NCBI RefSeq assembly: GCF_014107495.1
Contig: NZ_CP041969.1
Span: 6,063,501 to 6,127,500 of the forward strand
Source: Cohnella cholangitidis
GTDB taxonomy: Bacteria; Bacillota; Bacilli; Paenibacillales; Paenibacillaceae
Length of the DNA: 64,000 nt
Direction of reading: 5' to 3'
Under the pieces are notes generated by a model. That model ran no database searches. It had not been told where the DNA came from and worked only from the letters and a program-made list of their open reading frames with translations. The position numbers and the translations under genes were made by a program. Below are positions 34,340 through 44,070 of this stretch, in pieces. The first letter of the stretch is position 1. Each line of letters opens with the position of its first letter.

Positions 34340-35944
34340 ATGAAGAAGAAAGGCAAGCTCTTATCTTCGGTACTGGCAAGCTTTATGATCGTTTCCGCAT
34401 TGGCGGGTTGCAGCGGCAGCGACGGGAATAATTCGAGTCCCAGCGCCTCTCAGGCAAGCAATGCCTCGCCGTCCGAATCCGCTTCGGCATCCGCTTCGTC
34501 TTCGGCTTCATCGAGCGCCGGACTTGATACTTCCAAGAAAGTCGAGCTCCAGTTCTATATGCTCGGCGACGCGCCTAAAGATTTGCCTACGATTCAAGCC
34601 GAAATCAACAAAATGGCGGAAGCGGAATTGAACGCGACCGTAAAATTCAACTTCACCTCTTGGACGGACTGGGATCAGAAATACAAGCTGTTATTATCGT
34701 CCGGCCAGCCGGTAGACCTGATATTTACCGCGGAATGGACGCAATACCAATCTTACGCGAAGAGCGGAGCATTCCTGCCGCTAGACGAGCTGCTGCCTGC
34801 GGCCGCTCCCAAACTCCAACAATTCGTGCCTCAAGACATGTGGGACGCCGTAAGAATCGACGGGAAAATCTATACCGTTCCGGCAACTTACAAAGAGTAT
34901 GTCAACAACGGCTTCGTCTACCGCGAAGATCTTCGGGAGAAGCACAATCTCCCGGTACCTAAAGATATTGCCAGCTTTGAAGCGTATCTTGACGGAATTA
35001 AAGCCAATGAGCCGGGCATCCAACCCTTGTCCATGAACTCAGACGTTAGACAGAATCTGATGGACGTCTTCCGGGAAGTCAACGACGATACGATCGGCGG
35101 CCCTCTTCCTTACGGCGTAGGCATTAAATACAATAAACCGGGCGAATTTTACTCGTATTGGGGCTCCGATGAGCAGAAGAAAGATCTGGAAACGATTCAA
35201 CGTTGGCAGCAGAAGGGCTTTTTCGCCAAAAACGTACTGAACGTCAAAGACACGTTGCAGGACCCGATCACAAGCGGTAAAGCCGCTGCCATACTAGGAG
35301 ATAATCCGACCCGTTACAACGATACGTTAAGAAAAATGCAATCGACCCATCCGGACTGGAAGCTCGGTTACACTCCATACGCGGAAACGAGAGGTTTCGC
35401 GACGCCGGTGCATCCGATCCATAACGGCTTCGCTATTCCGCAAAGCAGTAAAAATCCGGAACGCGCGCTTGCCTTCTACGAGAAGATGGTTACGGACAAA
35501 CGGTACAATCAATTAACGCAATACGGCATCGAAGGCAAGAACTATACAGTAGAAGACGGATACTATACAATGGTTGGCGACAGCACGTCCAACGGTTTCT
35601 TGCGCGAAGGCATGCAAGGCTGGGCATGGAGAAATCCCGAGTACATGCTGTTCGATAAGAGCTACGACGGCGTTAAAGCGATATTCGATCAACTCGACAA
35701 GATCGCCAAACCCGATTTGTTCACCGGCTTCGTCGAGGATTATTCCTCCTATCAGCCGGAGAGGGCGGCCCTGGAACAAGTCGAGAAGCAATATTTCTAT
35801 CCGTTATACGCCGGGCTTGTCAAAGACATAGACGAAGGCGTACAGACGGCTATGGACAAAGCGAAAAGCGCCGGACTCGAGAAAATACATGCTTCTTATA
35901 AACAGCAGTGGCTGGATTACGTTGCGAAAAACGGAATTAAATAG
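34340..35944 (+). CDS. Extracellular sugar-binding lipoprotein (LipO/YtcQ-like)
   Basis: The protein has 534 residues starting behind AAAGGGAGG. SALAGC is the lipobox. A Ser/Ala-rich linker (about 28-62) precedes the family 1-type binding protein, which begins KKVELQFYMLGDAPKDLPTI. Size and order match LplA/LipO proteins that deliver oligosaccharides to LplBC. It is the third gene of the importer operon; a hairpin then separates it from the regulator. Confidence 0.92.
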   Translation: MKKKGKLLSSVLASFMIVSALAGCSGSDGNNSSPSASQASNASPSESASASASSSASSSAGLDTSKKVELQFYMLGDAPKDLPTIQAEINKMAEAELNATVKFNFTSWTDWDQKYKLLLSSGQPVDLIFTAEWTQYQSYAKSGAFLPLDELLPAAAPKLQQFVPQDMWDAVRIDGKIYTVPATYKEYVNNGFVYREDLREKHNLPVPKDIASFEAYLDGIKANEPGIQPLSMNSDVRQNLMDVFREVNDDTIGGPLPYGVGIKYNKPGEFYSYWGSDEQKKDLETIQRWQQKGFFAKNVLNVKDTLQDPITSGKAAAILGDNPTRYNDTLRKMQSTHPDWKLGYTPYAETRGFATPVHPIHNGFAIPQSSKNPERALAFYEKMVTDKRYNQLTQYGIEGKNYTVEDGYYTMVGDSTSNGFLREGMQGWAWRNPEYMLFDKSYDGVKAIFDQLDKIAKPDLFTGFVEDYSSYQPERAALEQVEKQYFYPLYAGLVKDIDEGVQTAMDKAKSAGLEKIHASYKQQWLDYVAKNGIK

Positions 35945-35966
35945 AACCGATCGCAACCGTTATAGG

Positions 35967-36006
35967 AATACCGGGTTCCCTAAGCGAAGGCTTAGGGCTC
36001 GGTATT
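35967..36006 (+). terminator. Hairpin after sugar-binding protein gene
   Basis: AATACCG (35967-35973) and CCCTAAGC pair with GCTTAGGG and CGGTATT (ending 36006), with a small internal bulge. The T run is short, so it may be a partial terminator that lowers expression of the downstream regulator. Confidence 0.6.
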
Positions 36007-36053
36007 TACGGAATAATTGCCGGCTAGTCGATAAGCTTCTGGAGGTGGTCGGT

Positions 36054-38303
36054 ATGAGCTTTAGAAAAACAGGGGAGAGCAAGGGCTTCTACGGCAAGAT
36101 GCTGCTTAGCATCGTTTTGTGCACCGCTCTGACTCTAACCGTTTCTTCTACGATTTTAATCGTGTTTTTTAACCGGATCGTTCTCAATCAAGTGTACCAA
36201 TCCGACTTGAACAACTTAACGTTAACGAGCCGCGAAGTGCTCAACATGACCGAAAACGCGCAGTCTCTTACTTTCCAAATATACCGGAATCTCAACGTCA
36301 TGAAGCTGTTGTTTTATTCCAATCCGAACATTTACGATACGATAGGGGCTATGGGCGAACTGTCCAATTACTTGAATTCCATGCCTTATATCGAATCGAT
36401 TTACGTATATAACCCTAGATCATCAAACGTCTATATTGCTTCCGATTCCGGGCAAAACGGCGTGCTTACCAAAAACGAACTGACCGACAAAGAGATCTTG
36501 AACCTGCTGGATCATTATAAGGATTACAAACCGTTCACTCCTATTCCGCGGACTTACAAAACAGGCGATTCCGAAGAGGAGCAGAAAAGCGTATACACCT
36601 ATTTGTGCTACGACGCGATCGGCGCCAAGGGCAGCGTAAATTCCGCGATTATCGTCAACATTTCGGCGGAATGGATCAATAAAGATATCGGCAACCGAAA
36701 TCCGAATCATTCGGGCGAGTCTTTTATTATCGACAACCGCGGTACGTTGCTGAACGGAGAGAACTTGCAGCCGGATATATCCGACTCCATACTCGGTCCC
36801 ATTCTTAATACGGAAGAAGCAGGGTTTCGAATCCAAAAGGTAGCGGGCGTAAAGTCGTTTATTTCCTATACGGTGCCGGACACGCTGGAATGGCGCTACG
36901 TACGCGTAACTCCGTACCGGTTAATTACGCAAAAGGTCGACGATATTTTATGGACCACGATTTGGATTGCCGGCGGAATTATCGTGGCGGGCTTGTTCCT
37001 ATCCTGGTATTTGTCCCGCAGGTTATACGTTCCTTATGGACGAATGGCTAATCGAATGCACGCGCTTGAGAACGAGAAGAGAAACAATCTGTATACGATA
37101 CGCCAGCAGTTTCTGCGCAGCCTCATTCAAGGAACGGAAGCGATCAATATGAAATCGCTTCGTTCCAAGATGACGGAATGGGGCGTATCCGTAGATTTTA
37201 ATAAAAGGTACAGGCTCATCTTGATCAGAATCGATGGCTTCCGGGAATTCTCGGAACAGAAGGGCGCCGATCTTCGGGTGTATAAGTATGCCATGATGAA
37301 TATCGGGTCGGAGCTCGCCATGCAGTCCTTTTCCGTCGAGACAGTGGAGCTGGAAGATGACCGCGTTCTGATTATCGTAGGCGAATCGTCCGACGTGGAC
37401 ATCGAGAATGAAGGATATTTGCATTCTTTGCTGCTTCAGATTCGCCAAGCGGTTCACGAGCACTTGAAGATCGGCATCTCGTTGGCCTATTCCCCTATTG
37501 AAGAGCAAGTGCTCCAATTACATGGGGCCTTTAGGCAGACGAACGATGCATCCGATCACCGGTTCTTTACCGGCCATGGAGCAATAATTCGCGTTAAGGA
37601 CGTCGAGCTGACAAGAGCGGAAAATTACGTCTTTCCGGTCGATAAGGAGAAAAAACTCGTAGACTTCATGATGGCAGGGAGGATGGAGGAGGCGAAGACG
37701 GTATGCCGGACTATGATCAACGAGACTGCGTCCTATCCGCTTCTCGTAGTCCAGTCTGCGGTTACGAGGCTGAACATTACCATTAACAGCGTCATTCATA
37801 CTTTTCAGAAAAATCGGATAGTGGATTCCATTGCCGGCAAGGATCCAGCAATTCCGCCGATGGAGCAGCTCGAAACGATACTGGAGCTAGATAATCGGTT
37901 CACGCAAATTTTCGACGAGCTCCGGGAGAAGCTGGAGGGCAAACGCAATATGAAACACGAAGAGCTCATTCGTCGAGTCAACGAAACCATCGATATCCAT
38001 TACGGAGACCCTAACCTAAGCTTAAACGGGATAGCGGCCGAACTCGATATTACGCCGAGTTATTTGGGCAAAATTTATAAGCAAGCGACCATGCATGCTT
38101 TATTAGACGTAATCAATCGTGTCAGAATCGAGAAGTCTGCCGAGATGCTTAGGAATACGGATAGCCCGATAGCGGAAATCGCCGAGAAATCCGGGTTTAC
38201 CAATTCATCTTATTATTATAGAATGTTCAAACGGCATTACGGTTTAACGCCTACGGATTTTCGTAAAAGCATTAGCCGTAATCAACAAGAAAGACTTGGT
38301 TAG
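36054..38303 (+). CDS. Membrane-bound AraC family regulator (YesM-sensor/YesN-like)
   Basis: The protein has 749 residues from the ATG at 36054 with GGAGGTGG; the longer reading starts inside the previous gene. TM1 (about 16-40) and TM2 (about 303-325) enclose a dCache-like extracellular sensor. A cytoplasmic region of about 320 residues follows. The last 100 residues hold two AraC motifs (LNGIAAELDITPSYLGKIYK and IAEIAEKSGFTNSSYYYRMF). Such one-component sensors sit beside LplBC importers in Paenibacillus and probably activate them on sensing the extracellular glycan. Confidence 0.9.
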   Translation: MSFRKTGESKGFYGKMLLSIVLCTALTLTVSSTILIVFFNRIVLNQVYQSDLNNLTLTSREVLNMTENAQSLTFQIYRNLNVMKLLFYSNPNIYDTIGAMGELSNYLNSMPYIESIYVYNPRSSNVYIASDSGQNGVLTKNELTDKEILNLLDHYKDYKPFTPIPRTYKTGDSEEEQKSVYTYLCYDAIGAKGSVNSAIIVNISAEWINKDIGNRNPNHSGESFIIDNRGTLLNGENLQPDISDSILGPILNTEEAGFRIQKVAGVKSFISYTVPDTLEWRYVRVTPYRLITQKVDDILWTTIWIAGGIIVAGLFLSWYLSRRLYVPYGRMANRMHALENEKRNNLYTIRQQFLRSLIQGTEAINMKSLRSKMTEWGVSVDFNKRYRLILIRIDGFREFSEQKGADLRVYKYAMMNIGSELAMQSFSVETVELEDDRVLIIVGESSDVDIENEGYLHSLLLQIRQAVHEHLKIGISLAYSPIEEQVLQLHGAFRQTNDASDHRFFTGHGAIIRVKDVELTRAENYVFPVDKEKKLVDFMMAGRMEEAKTVCRTMINETASYPLLVVQSAVTRLNITINSVIHTFQKNRIVDSIAGKDPAIPPMEQLETILELDNRFTQIFDELREKLEGKRNMKHEELIRRVNETIDIHYGDPNLSLNGIAAELDITPSYLGKIYKQATMHALLDVINRVRIEKSAEMLRNTDSPIAEIAEKSGFTNSSYYYRMFKRHYGLTPTDFRKSISRNQQERLG

Positions 38304-38312
38304 CTTATAAAT

Positions 38313-38348
38313 AAAGCCCCGTATCGGAAGCGACCGATACGGGGCTTT
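38313..38348. terminator. Bidirectional terminator
   Basis: AAAGCCCCGTATCGG (38313-38327) pairs perfectly with 38334-38348 over AAGCGA. It serves the regulator gene (+) and the DUF2653 gene (-). Confidence 0.9.
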
Positions 38349-38351
38349 GGA

Positions 38352-38630
38352 TTAATGGGCGATGTCCGCCCACATTTCGTCTTCGACGTCCAACTGAATT
38401 TGCGAAGGGTAAACGCGTAGTCCGAACTGTTGGAGAACGTACCGCATAATGGCTTCCTTAAGGTTGGCTTCGATCAGGAAACGGCCACGCCCTTGAATCC
38501 AAACCTCGGCGCTGAAGCCTTGATCCTCATCGTACAGAAGCTCCACCTCGACTGAATCGACGGAAACCTCATGCCTCTCCGCCATATGAAGACAGATCGC
38601 GTTAACGATTTGATCCATGGTTAATCTCAT
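38352..38630 (-). CDS. DUF2653 family protein (YxcD-like)
   Basis: The protein has 92 residues. It begins MRLTMDQIVNAICLHMAERH and includes VELLYDEDQGFSAEVWIQGR, which matches the short DUF2653/YxcD family of Bacillales, whose function is unknown. It starts 6 nt after the upstream gene's stop on the minus strand with only a weak ribosome binding site, so translation is probably coupled. An ATG at residue 5 (38618) is an alternative start. Confidence 0.82.
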   Translation of the reverse strand: MRLTMDQIVNAICLHMAERHEVSVDSVEVELLYDEDQGFSAEVWIQGRGRFLIEANLKEAIMRYVLQQFGLRVYPSQIQLDVEDEMWADIAH

Positions 38631-38636
38631 CTGCGG

Positions 38637-39068
38637 TTACCAGCGTCTTTGGTTAGGATCGTTCGATTGCCTGCGGCGTTTAATCGCATTGTAAATCCCT
38701 CTGACAGCAATGAACAACACGATCAAAGCTGCTACGTTAACGATTAGGCCAAGCATGTTTGCGAAAAATCCGGTCCCGAACATGCCTCCGAACAACAAGC
38801 CGGCCAACCCGCCGATCATTAATCCTTTCATGAAGCTGCCGCCGCTGAAAAATCCGCGTTTCGTAGAAGCTCCCGTTGAAGATGTTGCCGAAGATTTATT
38901 TGCAGTCGAGCTTTTGCTCACGCTATCTTGTGATTGTGCCGGCGTTTTGTTGAAGGATTTTTTTCCCGAGCTGAACGATCTTGGGCGAGCATCCGCGCTG
39001 TCGACCGGAATCGTGACGGCTGCGGTGAATGCGAATAAGCTGAGCACGAGCAGTGCTTTTTTCCACAT
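38637..39068 (-). CDS. Exported/membrane protein with Ser-rich linker (Tim44-like N-terminus type)
   Basis: The protein has 143 residues with AGGAGG upstream. A signal sequence (about 1-24, ending DSADARP) is followed by a Ser/Lys/Thr-rich stretch (30-70). GFFSGGSFMKGLMIGGLAGL and a second TM near 104-124 come next, and the protein ends in a basic RRRQSNDPNQRRW tail. The RPRSFSSG start and Gly-rich membrane segment resemble Tim44-domain proteins of Firmicutes that lack the Tim44 domain itself. It forms an operon with the DUF2653 gene. The role is unknown. Confidence 0.7.
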   Translation of the reverse strand: MWKKALLVLSLFAFTAAVTIPVDSADARPRSFSSGKKSFNKTPAQSQDSVSKSSTANKSSATSSTGASTKRGFFSGGSFMKGLMIGGLAGLLFGGMFGTGFFANMLGLIVNVAALIVLFIAVRGIYNAIKRRRQSNDPNQRRW

Positions 39069-39225
39069 GATGTTGGTTCCTCCTGCGATAGTTGTTATTG
39101 CTTACGTATATTTCATACGCGCATAGGGTTTCGGGGTTTCAAAATAAGATAGGGATGCCAGCTAGTAAATTTTGAGGTATGCTTGTCACTAGGAAGCGGA
39201 AGAACGAGGAAAGAGGAGTTATACG

Positions 39226-39783
39226 ATGACAACGATTGCGTATCCCTTTGAATATATCCGATATTTAGCAGAGTACAACGGTTCGCGAGATTATTTCGAA
39301 TGTCACGAGATCATGGAGGAGTATTGGAAGGAACATCCCGAGTCGGAGTATTCGACTTGTTGGCTGGTGCTCATTCGGATTTCCGTCTGTTTGTATCACG
39401 GAAGGCGCGGGAATTGGACTGGGGCGATCAAGCTTATGAGGAAAGCAGCCGGCGAGGCGAATGCCGATCAATTCGAAGAATTGGGGCTGGATGGCAAGAA
39501 GCTTGTGGAGGAGATCAAACGAGCGGCGATCGTATGGGCGGAGCCGGGAGTCGTATATGAGGATTTACAATTGCCGATACGCGATCTAAGCCTGCGTGAA
39601 GCTGCGCAACGGTTATGCCGCGAGCTCGGTTATGAGTGGGGATCCTCCGGCATCGAAGCAGGAGAAGAGGTCATTCACCGGCATCTGACGAGAGACCGAA
39701 GCGAAGTCACGCAAGCGAGGGCGGAATCGGCTAAACGCAAAGCGCTTATACGCGAGATTGCAAATACCGATAACCGTCCGTGA
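39226..39783 (+). CDS. DUF309 family protein
   Basis: The protein has 185 residues and an AGAGGAG site. The N-terminal YNGSRDYFECHEIMEEYWKE is the signature of DUF309, a helical family with an H-E-x2-E-x2-W motif, followed by LVLIRISVCLYHGRRGNW. The C-terminal 80 residues are extra and charged. The function is unknown. Its last 38 nt overlap the 3' end of the convergent carbonic anhydrase gene. Confidence 0.88.
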   Translation: MTTIAYPFEYIRYLAEYNGSRDYFECHEIMEEYWKEHPESEYSTCWLVLIRISVCLYHGRRGNWTGAIKLMRKAAGEANADQFEELGLDGKKLVEEIKRAAIVWAEPGVVYEDLQLPIRDLSLREAAQRLCRELGYEWGSSGIEAGEEVIHRHLTRDRSEVTQARAESAKRKALIREIANTDNRP

Positions 39784-40324
39784 CCATTTCGAGCTCTCCC
39801 GTATCGGGATGGATGATCAATCCGTGTACGGGCGTGCCGGGAGGGAGCAGCGGATGATTGCGCACGATCTCGACGCTGTTCTCGACGCTCTCCTTGACGC
39901 TGTCGAAACCCGTTAACCAACGGAAGAGATTAATTCCGGAATGTCGTAGCGTATGGATGACGTGCTGCTCTACGCCGCGAGCCTCCATATGAGCGACTAC
40001 GTTGTTCGGATCGATCCCGGTCATCCCGCATTCGTGGTGGCCGATAATGAATACTTCATGCGCATTCAATTCGTATAAAGCAACGAGAATGCTGCGCATG
40101 ATGTTGCCGAACGGGGATGTCAAGATGGCGCCGGCGTTCTTGATGATCTTGGCGTCGCCGTTCTTGAGGTTCATCGCTTTGGGCAGCAGCTCGGTTAGTC
40201 GCGCATCCATGCAAGTGACGATGACGATGCGTTTATCCGGGAACTTGGTCGTCAAATATTCCTCGTAATTTCTATTTTCGACGAAATCTTTGTTGAAAGC
40301 CATAATATCGTCTTTAATCCGCAA
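39746..40324 (-). CDS. Beta-class carbonic anhydrase
   Basis: The protein has 192 residues. The TTG at 40324 has GGAGGG 7 nt upstream; an ATG lies seven codons later (40303). TCMDARLTELLP supplies the first Cys and Asp/Arg pair of the zinc site, and IGHHECGMTG the His and second Cys. It interconverts CO2 and bicarbonate in the cytoplasm. The sequence is of the short Gram-positive YtiB-like type. The C-terminus overlaps the DUF309 gene antisense by 38 nt. Confidence 0.93.
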   Translation of the reverse strand: MRIKDDIMAFNKDFVENRNYEEYLTTKFPDKRIVIVTCMDARLTELLPKAMNLKNGDAKIIKNAGAILTSPFGNIMRSILVALYELNAHEVFIIGHHECGMTGIDPNNVVAHMEARGVEQHVIHTLRHSGINLFRWLTGFDSVKESVENSVEIVRNHPLLPPGTPVHGLIIHPDTGELEMVTDGYRYLQSRV

Positions 40325-40345
40325 CGCAATTCCCTCCAGTTCAAT

Positions 40346-40687
40346 CTATCTCGCGGCGTCCGCCGTGCGTTTATCTTCCAGCCTCAAACGATTGCTATAG
40401 ATTTGCCCGTCGCTTGCCAATTGGAAAGCGCGATGGTCCGGCAAGTAAGTAACGCGCATGGATTCGTCGAAAAAAACCTCGTGACGCTGCTCGAACCATA
40501 CTTCGAAGACGTTGCTCTCCGCTTGCAAATCGCCGGTTTCCGGAGCATTCAACGCCCAGAACGTGGCGACACCGTCCATGGAGCATCCGCAGCCTTCCGA
40601 ATCGGAAACGAGCTTCCAAGTCGTGGCGTCCGCGCCGAATCTAGCTTGTACTTCTTTGATGGCCTGTTCGCTCCAATGTATTTTCAT
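40346..40687 (-). CDS. HesB/IscA-like iron-sulfur biosynthesis family protein
   Basis: The protein has 113 residues from the ATG at 40687 behind GGAGAGGAG. The pattern MKIHWSEQAIKEVQARFG with DSEGCGCSMDGVATFWAL matches the HesB-like (Fe-S_biosyn) proteins of Bacillales such as YqkB. It has only the central CGC pair and no C-terminal CxC, unlike true IscA scaffolds, so a scaffold role is doubtful. It lies 21 nt upstream of the carbonic anhydrase gene on the same strand. Confidence 0.82.
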   Translation of the reverse strand: MKIHWSEQAIKEVQARFGADATTWKLVSDSEGCGCSMDGVATFWALNAPETGDLQAESNVFEVWFEQRHEVFFDESMRVTYLPDHRAFQLASDGQIYSNRLRLEDKRTADAAR

Positions 40688-40744
40688 CCGTACGATCTCC
40701 TCTCCGGGAAACAAGTTGCATGTGCCAATATTTAACCCGGTAAG

Positions 40745-40773
40745 TTGATTATAAATTTAGCTGGGGGTATGAT
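40745..40773 (+). promoter_or_regulatory. Candidate promoter of the M32 peptidase gene
   Basis: TTGATT (40745-40750), a 17-nt spacer and TATGAT (40768-40773) lie 41 nt before the start codon. Confidence 0.5.
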
Positions 40774-40813
40774 CAAGTTGACAATATCTATAATTTAGAA
40801 AGGCCGTGAACCT

Positions 40814-42340
40814 ATGAGCACCGTGGAGTTGGCGGTATCATCGCCATTAAAGCGTTTTCGTGAGATCATAAGCCAAATCAAACAATACGAAGAAATTTTA
40901 GGCGTAGTCTATTGGGATATGAGGACGGGCGCGCCGCGCAAAGGAATCGAGCTTCGTTCGGAAGCGGTTGGCGCGTTGTCTTCCGAGACGTTTAAGCTGT
41001 CTACGTCGAGCGAACTAGGAGAATTGCTTGCGAAGCTTAACGAGCCCGAAATCCAAGCGGAACTGAGCGAGATCGATCGCCGCCTCGTCGAGGAATCGAC
41101 GAAGGAATACGAGCGCAACCGGAAAATACCTCCCGAGCTGCACCGCGAGTACGTCGTCCTGACATCCCAAGCCGAGTCCGCTTGGGAGGAGGCGAAGGAA
41201 AACAACGATTTCGCGGGTTTCGTCCCTTATTTGGAGAAAATCGTCGCCATTAACCGTCGGTTCATCGAGCTATGGGGAGTGAAGTCGACTCCGTACGATA
41301 CTCTATTGGATATGTACGAGCCGGGACTAACGACGGTTGAATTAGATCGATTGTTCGGAGAGCTGAGAGCGCGTCTTGTTCCGTTGGCGGAACAAATCGC
41401 CAATGCCAAGGATAAGCCGGATACTTCATTCCTCGAGGGAACGTTCGATAAGGAAGCGCAGAAAACGTTCAGCAAGCTCATTCTGAAGGAAATGGGTTAC
41501 GATTTCGAGGCCGGCAGGCTCGACGAGAGCGTTCATCCCTTTGCGACGGGGTTGAGCATCGGCGACGTGCGGATTACGACCCGCTATTTGACCGACGATA
41601 TCACAAGCGCTTTGTTCGGAACGATCCATGAAGGCGGGCATGCCCTGTATGAGCAGAACATTGATCCGGAGCTTGCGCGGACCACTTTGAGCACGGGGAC
41701 TTCAATGGGGATCCATGAATCGCAGTCTCGGCTGTGGGAAAATATGGTCGGGCGCAGCCTCGGATTCTGGAAACGGTATTTACCGGATCTGAAAGCCCAT
41801 TTCCCGGGCCAATTAGATAACGTGACCGCCGAACAGTTCTATCGCGGGATCAACGTCGTTCAGCCGTCGCTAATTAGAATCGAAGCGGATGAACTCACTT
41901 ATAATTTGCATATCATGATTAGATACGAGATCGAGAAAATGCTGTTTAATGAAGATTTGAACCCGCGCGATTTGCCTGAAGTATGGAACAAGAAGTATTC
42001 GGAGGCGCTCGGAATTACGCCGTCGACCGATTCGGAAGGCGTATTGCAGGACGTTCATTGGTCGGGCGGGGCTTTCGGTTATTTCCCTTCGTATTCTCTC
42101 GGGAACATGTACGGGGCGCAGATGGTGGACGTCGCGCGCCGGGAGATCCCGGACTTGGATGATCAAATCGCTTCCGGACAGCTGTTGCCTCTAAAAGAAT
42201 GGTTGACGAAGCAAGTGTATCAATACGGCAAACTGCTTCAGCCTGCCGAGATTATCGAACGAATCAGCGGCAAACCGTTGCAGTCATCGTATCTATGCGA
42301 CTACTTGGAAAATAAATACCGGGAAATTTATCGCCTGTAA
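40814..42340 (+). CDS. Carboxypeptidase M32 (thermostable carboxypeptidase 1 type)
   Basis: The protein has 508 residues, the usual length. H272-E-G-G-H276 is the zinc-binding HExxH motif and HESQ (301-304) supplies the third ligand. The flanking HPFATGLSIGDVRITTRYLT and the later DVHWSGGAFGYFPSYSLGNM are conserved in the family. It is a cytoplasmic metal-dependent enzyme that trims C-terminal residues from peptides. A xylanase gene starts 19 nt after it, but no functional link is evident. Confidence 0.94.
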   Translation: MSTVELAVSSPLKRFREIISQIKQYEEILGVVYWDMRTGAPRKGIELRSEAVGALSSETFKLSTSSELGELLAKLNEPEIQAELSEIDRRLVEESTKEYERNRKIPPELHREYVVLTSQAESAWEEAKENNDFAGFVPYLEKIVAINRRFIELWGVKSTPYDTLLDMYEPGLTTVELDRLFGELRARLVPLAEQIANAKDKPDTSFLEGTFDKEAQKTFSKLILKEMGYDFEAGRLDESVHPFATGLSIGDVRITTRYLTDDITSALFGTIHEGGHALYEQNIDPELARTTLSTGTSMGIHESQSRLWENMVGRSLGFWKRYLPDLKAHFPGQLDNVTAEQFYRGINVVQPSLIRIEADELTYNLHIMIRYEIEKMLFNEDLNPRDLPEVWNKKYSEALGITPSTDSEGVLQDVHWSGGAFGYFPSYSLGNMYGAQMVDVARREIPDLDDQIASGQLLPLKEWLTKQVYQYGKLLQPAEIIERISGKPLQSSYLCDYLENKYREIYRL

Positions 42341-42359
42341 GGGAAGGAGAGTTACGATT

Positions 42360-44054
42360 TTGACGTCCGCGAAGAGAATGTCGAGACTGGGTCTCGTGAT
42401 GCTCTTGACCGCGGCGCTGCTTCCGGCCGACTCCCTAGTAACGACTGCATTCGCCGTGGATAAGCTGCCAGTCATAGGAGCCAAGGTTGTAAAGCAGAAG
42501 GGGAATAATGCGAACATACCTTCGCAGAATGGAATTACCGCTAGCAAACCATCCGAGCAAACGATCGGATCGACGGGATTCGAAAACCGATCGTCGGATG
42601 GCTGGGTTTCCCATACGGGGAATGAAACCGTAACGGTAACGGATTCCGACGCGAAGAGCGGCAACAATAGCTTGTTCACGTCCAATCGCCATGAACCGTT
42701 TCAAGGTCCGTCTCTCAACGTAACAGGCAAAATACATAAAGGCAATAAGTATCGGATAAAGGTTTGGGCCAAGCTGGCGAAAGGAGAAGCGGATGCCAAG
42801 CTAAAGCTTACGATGCAGCGCAAGATCAAGTCGACCGTTTCGTATGAATCGATAGTAGGCGAATCCAACGTTACGGACGGAGAGTGGGTGCCGTTTACCG
42901 GCATTTACACGGTGGACCGGCAAGCGGATTCGATGACCGTCTATTTGGAATCGAGCAATCCTAACGTATCGTACTATATCGACGACTTCGAGCTTACGTA
43001 TATTCCGCAATTGGAGATAGAAGACATTCCTCGGCTGTATAAGAAATTCGAAGGGAAGTTTAAGCTCGGAGTCGCGGTAGAACCGGAGCAGACGAAGGAC
43101 CAATACGCCAAGTTAGTCAGCAAGCACTACAATTCGCTCGTCGGCAGCAACGTCATGAAGCCCGTATCGATCATGCCGGCCGAGAACCGATTCACGTGGG
43201 ACAAAACCGATCGGCTTATCGCGTTCGCCAAGAAGAACGGGATGGACATTCGTTTCCATACTTTGGTATGGCATCAACAAACGGGAGAATGGATGTTCAA
43301 GGATAAAGCCGGAGCGGAAATGACGCCAACGCCGGAGAACAAGAAGCTGCTTCTTGAGCGGTTGGAAACCTATATTCGGGCAGTCGTTGGCCGATACGGG
43401 CGCGATATTACCGACTGGGACGTCGTGAACGAAATTATCGATCCGAATCGTCCGGACGGACTGCGGGATACGAAGTGGTATCAAATCGCGGGCACCGATT
43501 ATATCAAACTCGCGTTCCGGGTTACGCGCGAAGTACTGGATGAAATGGGCGTCGATCATGCTCGTCTGTACATCAACGATTATGATACCCATGATCCGGT
43601 GAAACGGGATATATTATATGATTTAATCGAGGATTTGCGGGAAGAGGGAGTTCCGATTGACGGGGTAGGGCACCAAATGCACGTGAATATCTCGAATCCG
43701 TCGCTAGAGGAAATCCGCGCATCGATCGAGAAGTTCGCCGCCCTGGGATTGGATAATCAAATTACCGAGCTTGATGTTAGCGTATATACGAACGGTACGG
43801 ATACGATGGCGGAAGTTCCTGAACGATTGTTAGTCGTTCAAGCTCGCCGATATAAGCAGTTGTTTGATCTATTCGAGGAGTTGCACGAAAATATCAGTAA
43901 CGTAACGTTATGGGGCACGGATGACGGTACGACGTGGTTAACGAAATACCCGATCGAGAGGCTCGATATGCCGTTGCTGTTCGACCACCAACTTCAATCC
44001 AAATTCGCTTACTGGGCATTAATCGATTCCGAGCAAATACCCGATAAGCTCTAA
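42360..44054 (+). CDS. Secreted endo-1,4-beta-xylanase (GH10) with N-terminal CBM
   Basis: The protein has 564 residues from a TTG with GGAAGGAG upstream; the ATG at 42378 is an alternative. A signal peptide ends near 31 (TTAFAV). Residues about 70-215 are a CBM_4_9/CBM22-like module. GH10 covers about 220-560. WDVVNE gives acid/base E358 and ITELDVS the nucleophile E470, with DIRFHTLVWHQQ before them. It cleaves xylan outside the cell. Only one CBM and no S-layer domains are present. Confidence 0.93.
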   Translation: MTSAKRMSRLGLVMLLTAALLPADSLVTTAFAVDKLPVIGAKVVKQKGNNANIPSQNGITASKPSEQTIGSTGFENRSSDGWVSHTGNETVTVTDSDAKSGNNSLFTSNRHEPFQGPSLNVTGKIHKGNKYRIKVWAKLAKGEADAKLKLTMQRKIKSTVSYESIVGESNVTDGEWVPFTGIYTVDRQADSMTVYLESSNPNVSYYIDDFELTYIPQLEIEDIPRLYKKFEGKFKLGVAVEPEQTKDQYAKLVSKHYNSLVGSNVMKPVSIMPAENRFTWDKTDRLIAFAKKNGMDIRFHTLVWHQQTGEWMFKDKAGAEMTPTPENKKLLLERLETYIRAVVGRYGRDITDWDVVNEIIDPNRPDGLRDTKWYQIAGTDYIKLAFRVTREVLDEMGVDHARLYINDYDTHDPVKRDILYDLIEDLREEGVPIDGVGHQMHVNISNPSLEEIRASIEKFAALGLDNQITELDVSVYTNGTDTMAEVPERLLVVQARRYKQLFDLFEELHENISNVTLWGTDDGTTWLTKYPIERLDMPLLFDHQLQSKFAYWALIDSEQIPDKL

Positions 44055-44070
44055 CTTGCCGAGGTAAACG

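Noticed and set aside
35889-36053. Upstream extension of the YesN-like regulator
   Set aside because: It starts inside the binding-protein gene and reads through a terminator hairpin; the ATG at 36054 has GGAGGTGG.
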